A stretch of 9,711 nt of DNA, from assembly GCA_025455635.1 (NCBI GenBank), contig JALOMF010000120.1, positions 1 to 9,711 on the forward strand. The letters are read 5' to 3'. The DNA is from Saprospiraceae bacterium (GTDB taxonomy: Bacteria > Bacteroidota > Bacteroidia > Chitinophagales > Saprospiraceae). Every line of letters begins with the position of its first letter. Within the stretch, counting starts at the first letter, position 1. A program made the translations under genes and the position numbers. This document shows positions 1-5,459 of the stretch, in pieces. The notes below the pieces were generated by a model. The model had not been told where the DNA came from. It saw only the letters and a list, made by a program, of their open reading frames with translations, and ran no database searches.

Positions 1-405
1 GGCCTCGAAGGCGAACTTGAGCCAATGGTGGTCATCCACATAAATAAAGGCCATTCCAGCATCGTATTTTACCGAATGCACAGGCGTGGTCTTGAAGGAA
101 AACGTGAACGGTTTGGTATTGTCAACCGTGCGCAGGAGCAGTGGGGCATTGGCCTTGTCGTAGGGCGGCTGGCCGGGTTCGGTGAAAAAATCGGTCTCTG
201 CCCCAGCGGTCAGTTCGATTTTTCCGGTGGCATCCACGGTCATTTGCTCCTGTGCTCCATTCAGGCTTTCAGTGAAGTCCCATGCGATTTTTTCGGCGGG
301 AACAGCTTCGGTTTTTGCTTGCGGCAATTGGGTTTCAACTGGCTCAGTTGGCCCAGAATTGCAGGCCATGACCATGAGGCAAGGAAGTAGGATTGACTTG
401 TGCAT
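1..405 (-). CDS. DUF1349-like lipoprotein, N-terminal part (truncated by window edge)
   Basis: This frame has an ATG at 405 (reverse strand) and stays open for 135 codons to the window edge with no stop, so the C-terminus is missing. The N-terminus is a lipoprotein signal: a short basic and hydrophobic stretch ending in VMAC, with Cys15 as the predicted lipidated residue, followed by a Pro/Glu-rich linker (about 18-38). From about residue 40 the protein resembles the DUF1349 concanavalin A-like fold. It has an early AWDF motif, a DFFTEPGQPPYDKANAP segment (72-88), and near the edge VKYDAGMAFIYVDDHHWLKF (112-131), which matches the family pattern of an Asp-Ala-Gly strand followed by a Trp-Leu/Ile-Lys strand. 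Members of this fold are suspected carbohydrate binders, but the function here is unknown. It starts 20 bp after the preceding leftward gene and may be co-transcribed with it. The family call rests on motif recall. Confidence 0.75.
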   Translation of the reverse strand, partial: MHKSILLPCLMVMACNSGPTEPVETQLPQAKTEAVPAEKIAWDFTESLNGAQEQMTVDATGKIELTAGAETDFFTEPGQPPYDKANAPLLLRTVDNTKPFTFSFKTTPVHSVKYDAGMAFIYVDDHHWLKFAFEA

Positions 406-425
406 GAGTTTCGTTTTTTACAATT

Positions 426-761
426 TTATGAATCCCATTCTGGATGCTGTTTGAGGACATTCAAATATTCAGCTTTTGCTTTCAGCAACCGTTGCGCTGA
501 GGATGATAGCAAGTCTTCAAACTCGGCAGTATTCATTTTGTACTGACCGTTTTCTGTATTCAAAACAACTGCGTCATTTGCCTTTTCAAGCTGGTTTACA
601 TAATCCTTCAAAGGGATTGAAATGATTGCACCATAAGCATTGACATGGATACCATCATTGGTACTAAACAGGCATAAAAAAGGCGTTTGTTCTACTGATT
701 TCACCCGAAATTCCATGTAGTACTCATTATCGTCAGCCGAAGCCCCAAACGTAATATGCAC
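426..761 (-). CDS. hypothetical protein, 111 aa
   Basis: I do not recognise a family. The frame opens with GTG at 761; an in-frame TAA lies two codons upstream (767-765), so no longer start exists. The first internal ATG is codon 16 (716-714). Upstream of the GTG the reverse strand reads AAGGAAATTGAAGAAATAATTT, purine-rich but not a clear ribosome binding site. The sequence suggests a beta-rich N-terminal half (EYYMEFRVKSVEQTPFLCLF, then IHVNAYGAIISIPL, with an isolated Cys) and a helical C-terminal half rich in Lys, Glu, Leu and Ala that ends WDS. No signal peptide or membrane segment is visible, so it is probably cytoplasmic. It sits 44 bp after the DinB-like gene and 20 bp before the lipoprotein gene, same strand. 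Its DNA appears more AT-rich than its neighbours, which could mean a different origin or weak codon constraint. It is probably real, given its length and spacing. Confidence 0.6.
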   Translation of the reverse strand: MHITFGASADDNEYYMEFRVKSVEQTPFLCLFSTNDGIHVNAYGAIISIPLKDYVNQLEKANDAVVLNTENGQYKMNTAEFEDLLSSSAQRLLKAKAEYLNVLKQHPEWDS

Positions 762-805
762 AAATTATTTCTTCAATTTCCTTTTAAATAGCATATTCAA
801 CCGAG

Positions 806-1372
806 TTAATCTTTTTTCAAAAACTCCTCCGTGAAATGCGCCCGCTGCTTCGGCTGCTCGAATTTCGCAGTATTGTACTGCTGGGTGCCACCCCGTGGGA
901 TGGAGAGGGAAGTCCACGCCGAGTCCTTCACCATTTTGCCGATGAACACGATTTGCCCGACGTGGTAGGGGTAGTGCGCCAGTTGCCGATTGATGGCCTC
1001 CACGATGCTGTGGCCTTGGTTACGGATATAAATAATGGTGTTGATATTCTCCTCATTGACGGAATCGAGGGCCTGAAAAAGGCAGGCCCAGCCTTCGTTC
1101 CACAGGCCGAGCATGGCCTCCCGTGTTTGGAGGTCGTTCTCGAACTCGGCTTCCCGCTGCCGCCATTCCTTTTCGCCGTCGGAGGTGAGGAAGTCGGTCC
1201 AGCGGCTCATCATATTGCCCCAGAGGTGCTTGACGATGGTGGCGATGCTGTTGCTCTCGGCATTGGCTTGCCAGAAGAGCTGCTCGTCGGTGAGTTGGTC
1301 GAAGGTTCTCTCGCCGAGCATCTTGTAGTACTCGAACTGCTTGTGGGCGCTGGTGAGGTAGTCGTTGAGCAT
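806..1372 (-). CDS. DinB-fold DUF1572 family protein, putative metal-dependent
   Basis: This 188-aa protein closely follows the Bacteroidota DUF1572 pattern within the DinB/YfiT-like four-helix-bundle superfamily. The start is an N-terminal helix (LTSAHKQFEYYKMLGERTF) followed by LTDEQLFWQ. IVKHLWGNMMSRWTDFLTSD then supplies His49. A later helix, with NQGHSIVEAINRQLAHYPYH, supplies His133 and His137, followed by VGQIVFIGK. These three histidines occupy the places of the usual DinB metal triad. The C-terminal SLSIPRGGTQQYN...HFTEEFL block is also typical of the family. Relatives with this fold include bacillithiol- and mycothiol-dependent transferases and damage-induced proteins, but DUF1572 itself has no settled reaction. 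It is cytoplasmic, with no signal peptide. The ATG at 1372 abuts a heptamer repeat and has no visible Shine-Dalgarno. It probably heads the run of closely spaced leftward genes. Confidence 0.9.
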   Translation of the reverse strand: MLNDYLTSAHKQFEYYKMLGERTFDQLTDEQLFWQANAESNSIATIVKHLWGNMMSRWTDFLTSDGEKEWRQREAEFENDLQTREAMLGLWNEGWACLFQALDSVNEENINTIIYIRNQGHSIVEAINRQLAHYPYHVGQIVFIGKMVKDSAWTSLSIPRGGTQQYNTAKFEQPKQRAHFTEEFLKKD

Positions 1373-1373
1373 G

Positions 1374-1408
1374 ATTACGATTTTGGATTTTGGATTTACG
1401 ATTTACGA
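1374..1408. repeat. degenerate heptanucleotide tandem repeat (5 units)
   Basis: Read on the plus strand, the segment divides into five 7-base units: ATTACGA, TTTTGGA, TTTTGGA, TTTACGA, TTTACGA. All end in GA and two unit types are duplicated. It begins one base beyond the start codon of the DinB-like gene (ATG at 1372-1370, reverse strand), so it occupies the 5' untranslated region, where a ribosome binding site would lie. Similar short tandem heptamers are known in cyanobacteria as STRR elements; the comparison is by form only. A related heptamer pair occurs in the susC-susD gap at 5117-5130. Confidence 0.75.
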
Positions 1409-1485
1409 TTGGGCAACTACCTGACATTCAACTAGTTGCGATGAAGTTATAATCTAACCTAATTTCACCCACCTACTCGTTCAGG

Positions 1486-1599
1486 TTATTTTCGATTTCT
1501 GCTGCCTTGTTTGCGAAGCACCAAAAAGCCAATCAAGAGTGCAAGGGTCAAGCCCAAAAGTAGGTAGGTTTCGGTGTCGAAAAAATTGGCATTTTCCAT
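1486..1599 (-). CDS. 37-aa single-pass membrane microprotein
   Basis: A short frame runs leftward from ATG at 1599 to TAA at 1488-1486. The product begins with a polar, slightly acidic segment (MENANFFDTE, residues 1-10). One continuous hydrophobic stretch follows, with YLLLGLTLALLIGFLVL at 12-28, then a basic tail RKQGSRNRK (29-37). By the positive-inside rule this predicts one transmembrane helix with the C-terminus in the cytoplasm. The coherent acidic head, helix and basic tail, ending just at the stop, argue for a real small protein, but no homologue family is recognised and the function is unknown. The DinB-like gene starts 113 bp further on, same strand. A TAATATTG element on the reverse strand at 1641-1634 is one base off the TAnnTTTG consensus and could be its promoter; I found no convincing -33 box. 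An overlapping 62-codon frame (1669-1481) is less protein-like. Confidence 0.55.
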   Translation of the reverse strand: MENANFFDTETYLLLGLTLALLIGFLVLRKQGSRNRK

Positions 1600-1758
1600 G
1601 AAAACGAGATTTTACTAGGTCATAAATCGGAAGCAATATTAGCAGAATGCGAGGAATTGGCGCAGCCAAAAATAACTTACAAAAACTCCGTTCTGTCAGC
1701 CCGCTGCCAAACTGGTTTCACAACAATTTTTCGTGGTGGAAAAGCAGGATTCTTCCCT

Positions 1759-1766
1759 ATGTTTGC
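1759..1766 (+). promoter_or_regulatory. candidate -7 promoter element for the susC gene
   Basis: TATGTTTG matches the Bacteroidota housekeeping -7 consensus TAnnTTTG exactly. It lies 61 bp upstream of the susC ATG at 1828, giving an untranslated leader of roughly 50-60 bases. No clear TTTG -33 box sits 19-21 bp upstream; the nearest weak candidate (TTCG, 1730-1733) is too far. Chance occurrence in about 230 bp of intergenic DNA is possible. Confidence 0.35.
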
Positions 1767-1827
1767 CCCAAGGCAAAACTGGTGCAATCGCATTTCACCA
1801 GTAATTCCTAACCAACCACAGTATTGC

Positions 1828-4800
1828 ATGGCTAAACATTTACGAATCAAATTTTCCATCCTTCTCCTTTTCGTTTCCTGCGCCGTTTTTGCGCAACGCA
1901 ACATCAGCGGCACGGTGACGGACGTCGCCACGGGCGAACCCATGTACGGCGTGAGCGTGGTGCTGAAAAGCGACCCAGCAATTGGCACTACCACCGAGTT
2001 GGACGGCAGTTACAGCTTGTCCGTTCCGACGGGCGATGCCGTGCTGCTGTTCGATTTTTTGGGCTATAAAACTAGGGAAGTGCTCGTCGGCGCCTCATTT
2101 GACAAGGTGAACACAGCCTTGGAACAGGACGCACAGCAGCTCGACGAGGTAGTGGTGACGGCCCTCGGCATCAAGCGCCAGAAGCGGGAACTGGGCTACT
2201 CCACCGAGCGCTTCGACGGGGACGAGGTACTGCTCTCCAACGCCCCCAACGTGGTCAGTTCCCTCAGTGGGCGCTCCGCTGGGGTGCAGGTGGCTACGCC
2301 AAACGGCGTGGACGGCGGCACGACCCGCATCACCATCCGGGGCAACAACAGCATCAGCGCCAACAACCAGCCGCTCATCGTGGTGGATGGCGTGCCGCTC
2401 GAAAACGAACCCGGCCAGACCGACGTCGGGCGGGGCAGGGACTGGGGTTCGGCCATCAACAACATCAACCCGAACGACATCGAGAGCGTGGACATCCTGA
2501 AAGGCCCAACAGCGGCGGCGCTTTACGGCTCACGGGGCGGCAACGGCGTGGTGCTCATCACCACCAAACGGGGCAGCCAGCAGAAGGGCATCGGCGTCAA
2601 TTACAACGTGATGCACAAGGTCATCCAGCCGTTTTACTACCGGGACGTGCAGAATATTTTCGGGGCGGGCGGCCCCATCAGCCTCAACGAACCGACGCTG
2701 CCGACCGACGCCGAGGGCAATTTTATTTACCCCGTGGAAACCCATGCGGTGAACGGGCCTTACGGCAAAAGCACCTACGAACAGTTTGGCTTCTACTCCA
2801 CCGGCGTGTCGTGGGGGCCGAGGATGGAGGGCCAGCAGGTGCGCTGGTGGGACGGCGAGGTGCGCTCTTTCGACCCACAGCCCGACAACCTCAAGCTGTT
2901 TTTTGACAATGGAAAAACCACGTCGCACAACCTGTCCTTCTCTGGCGGCAGCAAGGCGGGCACGGTCAGGGTGTCGTTCAACCGCACCGACCACGAAGCC
3001 ATCATCCCGAACAGCGAGTACGACCAGACCTCGGTGAACCTCGGTTCCCGCCTGAATATTTCGCAGAAACTCCACGCCGACGTGGCCGTGACCTACATCA
3101 ATTTCAACCGACTGAACACCCCCTCGCTCGGCGACGACAACGACGCTTCCTTCGGAAAAGGCATCCTCTACTCGTGGCCCCGCAGCTACAAGGGCCTCGA
3201 AAAGGACATCAACATCCTGCCGGACGGCACCCGCAACGACTACGGCGGGCAGTACCCCTTCACGTTTGCCCCAAGGGATTTGTGGTGGAACACCTACAAC
3301 AACAACACTTGGCTGCGCCGCAACAAGGTCATCGGGGCGCTGGCGCTGACCTACGACGTGACCGACTGGCTCAATATCACCGGGCGGCTCGGCACCGATT
3401 TCACGGTGAACCAGTTCGAAACCCGCAAGCAGCCCGCCGACCGCCTTGGCCTGCTCGACGGCTTCTATTCCAATGAACTGGGCAAGGACAATGTGCAGAA
3501 CAACGAATTGCTCATCAGCGCCTCGAAGGAACAGCTTTTTGGCTCAAAATTCGGCGCTCGGCTATCGGTGGGTGGTACGCAGTGGAGCAGGAATGCTTAC
3601 GGCTTGAAGGCCAATTCGGGCAGGTGGGTGAACCCCTGGCTGTTCAGCTTCAGCAATTTTGCCAGCTTGCAGGAAGGCCCGACGCTCAATGAAACCAGGT
3701 TCGAGAAGAAAATCAATTCCGTTTACAGCTTCCTCAACCTGAACTACGACGACTTTTTGTTTGCAGAACTCACGGCCCGCAATGACTGGACCTCGGCGCT
3801 GCCCAGCAACGCCAACTCGTACCTGTACCCGTCGGGGTCGTTGAGCTTCATCCCGACGCAGGCGTTCGACTTCCATTCCGACGTGCTTACTTTTTGGAAA
3901 ATACGGGGCGCCTACGCCCTCACCGCCTCCGATACCGACCCCTACCAGCTCGATTTTGTGTATTCGACCAGCACTTTTGGCGGCAGCCAAACGGCCAGCT
4001 TACCGGGAACCGTGCCGCCCATCGCCCTCAAGCCGCAGAAGGCCAATTCGCTGGAATTCGGCACAACGCTGGGCTTTTTCAACGATAGAATCAGCCTCGA
4101 CTTGACGTACTACGACATCAAATCCTACAACCAAATCCTGAACTCGCCCGTGCCGGGGTCGTCCGGGGCCAGCACCATCCGCATCAATTCAGGGGAGCTT
4201 CGCAACTACGGCTTCGAGGGCATCCTGAACGCCACGGTCATGCAGCGCAAGGATTTTTTCTGGCAAACGGGCCTCAACATCAGCCGCAACCGCAACTTCG
4301 TGACCAGCCTCGGCGACGGCGCCAAAAGCCTCGAACTCGCCAATATCTGGGGCGACAACGGCCCGGCCATCGTGGTGGAGGAAGGGCAGGACTATGGCAC
4401 CATCGTCGGCTACGATTACGTCTATGAACCCACCACGGGCAAGCCTATCCTCAACGATGACGGCACGCTCTACCAAATCTCCGACAAGCGGGTGCCCATC
4501 GGCAATGCCTCGCCAGACTTCATCGGCGGCTGGACGATGCGGCTCGGCTACAAGGGCTTGACCCTCAGCACTTTAGTGGACACGAAATGGGGCGGCGACA
4601 TCTACGCAGGCTCCTACGTCATCGGCCTCCAGACCGGGCAAAGCCCTGAAACGCTGCCCGAACGCCTCGGCGGCGGCCTGCCCTTCACCGACCCCAGCGG
4701 CCAAACCCGCAATATCGGCGTGGTGCTGGACGGGGTGTACGCCGACGGCACACCCAATGACAAAGTGGTGCATTATTACTACAAATACATCGGCAATACG

Positions 4801-5091
4801 GGTGGCTGGGGCAGGTTCATCTCCACCCCCGGCATCAAGGAGAACACTTGGGTGAAAATGCGGGAAATCGTGCTGGCCTACGAGGTACCAGAGCGGCTTG
4901 CGCAAAAAACCAAGGTCTTTCAAAACCTGACCCTCTCGCTGACGGGCCGTGACTTGTTCTACATTTACACCACCCTACCCGATGGCATCAACCCCGAAGG
5001 CTCCAACGGCGCTGGCAATGCGCAGGGGCTGGAATGGGCGGCGTTCCCGGGTACGAGGAGCTTTACGCTGGGGGTGAATGCGTCGTTTTGA
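1828..5091 (+). CDS. SusC/RagA-family TonB-dependent outer-membrane transporter
   Basis: This 1087-aa transporter is in the usual SusC length range. It would move a polymer fragment or peptide through the outer membrane, powered by TonB-ExbBD. In order: a signal peptide (1-22, cut after AVFA); a carboxypeptidase-regulatory-like beta domain (about 25-105, ISGTVTDVATGEPMYGVSVV); the LDEVVVTALG segment (105-114) that precedes SusC plugs; a plug with LIVVDGVPL (183-191) and the family signature DIESVDILKGPTAAALYGSR (217-236); then a beta-barrel ending in a C-terminal Phe (SFTLGVNASF), as outer-membrane proteins do. The frame is open upstream to 1657, but ATG 1828 is chosen because the signal peptide starts there and the upstream codons do not look like protein. 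It has no N-terminal STN/signalling extension, so anti-sigma control is unlikely. The partner SusD gene follows after an unusually long 368-bp gap. The substrate cannot be read from the sequence; the downstream PNGase F-like gene suggests glycoprotein-derived material. Confidence 0.95.
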   Translation: MAKHLRIKFSILLLFVSCAVFAQRNISGTVTDVATGEPMYGVSVVLKSDPAIGTTTELDGSYSLSVPTGDAVLLFDFLGYKTREVLVGASFDKVNTALEQDAQQLDEVVVTALGIKRQKRELGYSTERFDGDEVLLSNAPNVVSSLSGRSAGVQVATPNGVDGGTTRITIRGNNSISANNQPLIVVDGVPLENEPGQTDVGRGRDWGSAINNINPNDIESVDILKGPTAAALYGSRGGNGVVLITTKRGSQQKGIGVNYNVMHKVIQPFYYRDVQNIFGAGGPISLNEPTLPTDAEGNFIYPVETHAVNGPYGKSTYEQFGFYSTGVSWGPRMEGQQVRWWDGEVRSFDPQPDNLKLFFDNGKTTSHNLSFSGGSKAGTVRVSFNRTDHEAIIPNSEYDQTSVNLGSRLNISQKLHADVAVTYINFNRLNTPSLGDDNDASFGKGILYSWPRSYKGLEKDINILPDGTRNDYGGQYPFTFAPRDLWWNTYNNNTWLRRNKVIGALALTYDVTDWLNITGRLGTDFTVNQFETRKQPADRLGLLDGFYSNELGKDNVQNNELLISASKEQLFGSKFGARLSVGGTQWSRNAYGLKANSGRWVNPWLFSFSNFASLQEGPTLNETRFEKKINSVYSFLNLNYDDFLFAELTARNDWTSALPSNANSYLYPSGSLSFIPTQAFDFHSDVLTFWKIRGAYALTASDTDPYQLDFVYSTSTFGGSQTASLPGTVPPIALKPQKANSLEFGTTLGFFNDRISLDLTYYDIKSYNQILNSPVPGSSGASTIRINSGELRNYGFEGILNATVMQRKDFFWQTGLNISRNRNFVTSLGDGAKSLELANIWGDNGPAIVVEEGQDYGTIVGYDYVYEPTTGKPILNDDGTLYQISDKRVPIGNASPDFIGGWTMRLGYKGLTLSTLVDTKWGGDIYAGSYVIGLQTGQSPETLPERLGGGLPFTDPSGQTRNIGVVLDGVYADGTPNDKVVHYYYKYIGNTGGWGRFISTPGIKENTWVKMREIVLAYEVPERLAQKTKVFQNLTLSLTGRDLFYIYTTLPDGINPEGSNGAGNAQGLEWAAFPGTRSFTLGVNASF

Positions 5092-5116
5092 GGCACGTTT
5101 TGACTTCGTTTTTTTG

Positions 5117-5130
5117 ATTTCAGATTTCAG
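5117..5130. repeat. ATTTCAG heptamer pair (third copy nearby at 5165-5171)
   Basis: Two perfect tandem copies of ATTTCAG, each preceded by G in the overlapping reading (GATTTCAG at 5116-5123 and 5123-5130), with one further GATTTCAG at 5164-5171. The unit length and GATTT-type composition resemble the heptamer tract at 1374-1408. The two intergenic regions may carry the same class of short tandem repeat. Confidence 0.55.
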
Positions 5131-5135
5131 AAATA

Positions 5136-5157
5136 CCCTGTCTGCCGACAGGCAGGG
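5136..5157. repeat. 22-bp palindromic (REP-like) element
   Basis: CCCTG (5136-5140) and CAGGG (5153-5157) are the outer arms, and inner CTG/CAG arms flank CCGA. With one T-G pair this gives a 9-bp stem with a 4-base loop. The same bases also allow CTGTC/GACAG and CTGCC/GGCAG pairings, so three nested foldings compete. No T-run follows, so it is a poor intrinsic terminator for susC. From memory, short palindromes built on this CTGCCGACAG core recur between genes in Bacteroidota; I could not check this here. Confidence 0.7.
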
Positions 5158-5166
5158 ATATAAGAT

Positions 5167-5212
5167 TTCAGAATTGGGGGGCCGTGGTTAATCTTGATTC
5201 TTAAATTCTGAA
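5167..5212. repeat. 9-bp-arm inverted repeat
   Basis: TTCAGAATT (5167-5175) and AATTCTGAA (5204-5212) are perfect reverse complements separated by 28 bp. The arms are AT-rich and short, so the stem would be weak. It shares the TTCAG core with the neighbouring heptamer copies and may simply be a decayed inverted copy of that repeat. Confidence 0.45.
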
Positions 5213-5253
5213 TTAGAGGTGTAAAGAAAAATTGAATTGGCAGCAACAAGCAA

Positions 5254-5364
5254 GGACATCCCCCTACCCCCCTTCAAAGGGGGAATTAATGACTGCCATA
5301 TATCAAAAATTGAGCAATTTAGCAGAGACGAATTCCCCCTTTGAAGGGGGTTAGGGGGATGTCC
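5254..5364. repeat. 111-bp element with near-perfect 34-bp inverted arms
   Basis: The left arm (5254-5287) and right arm (5331-5364) are reverse complements at 33 of 34 positions around a 43-bp AT-rich centre (5288-5330). Each arm reads outside-in as GGACATCCCCCTA followed by a C-run, TTCAAAGGGGG and AATT. Each arm also contains its own 7-bp palindrome (CCCCCTT/AAGGGGG), so it can fold into two small hairpins or one long stem. The centre contains a further 6-bp hairpin (AAATTG, AG, CAATTT; 5307-5320). No terminal duplication or coding capacity is visible. It could be a MITE or REP-pair (BIME-like) insertion. From memory, C-rich/G-rich units of this form are widely dispersed in Bacteroidota genomes; a genome-wide count is needed. 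In RNA it would form a very stable stem between the susC and susD coding regions. Confidence 0.9.
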
Positions 5365-5459
5365 TCCCGGAAATGTGCAAATTGAAAATTTAACCAGACA
5401 CCCCTTAATCTCAAATTTTGATGCTTGATTAAAAACCAAACACAAACTTTTGACTATCA

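Larger units (their letters stand above)
5092..5459. other. repeat-bearing 368-bp intergenic gap between susC and susD
   Basis: No convincing gene lies here. From left to right it holds: an ATTTCAG heptamer pair (5117-5130) with a third GATTTCAG at 5164-5171; a 22-bp palindrome (5136-5157); a 9-bp-arm inverted repeat (5167-5212); a large 34-bp-arm inverted repeat (5254-5364); and an AT-rich leader (5365-5459) before the SusD start. I found no TAnnTTTG promoter element in the final 95 bp, so susD may rely on read-through from the susC transcript, passing through these hairpins. The region is visibly more AT-rich than the flanking genes, apart from the C/G runs in the repeat arms. Confidence 0.8.

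Noticed and set aside
25..454. Two overlapping rightward frames of 121 and 90 codons
   Set aside because: They are opposite-strand shadows of the leftward DUF1349-type lipoprotein, which has a coherent lipoprotein signal and family motifs.
836..1435. 199-codon rightward frame
   Set aside because: It is antisense to the DinB-like gene, whose reverse-strand product matches a known family from end to end.
1481..1669. 62-codon reverse-strand frame overlapping the microprotein
   Set aside because: It has no coherent signal, helix or motif, and it overlaps the more protein-like 37-aa frame in another phase.
1657..1827. In-frame 57-codon extension upstream of susC beginning with TTG
   Set aside because: It precedes a complete signal peptide that begins at ATG 1828, looks like random translated sequence, and spans the candidate promoter element.
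5254..5364. CRISPR-like repeat-spacer-repeat reading of the two arms
   Set aside because: The two copies are inverted rather than direct, and there are only two, so this is a palindromic element and not an array.
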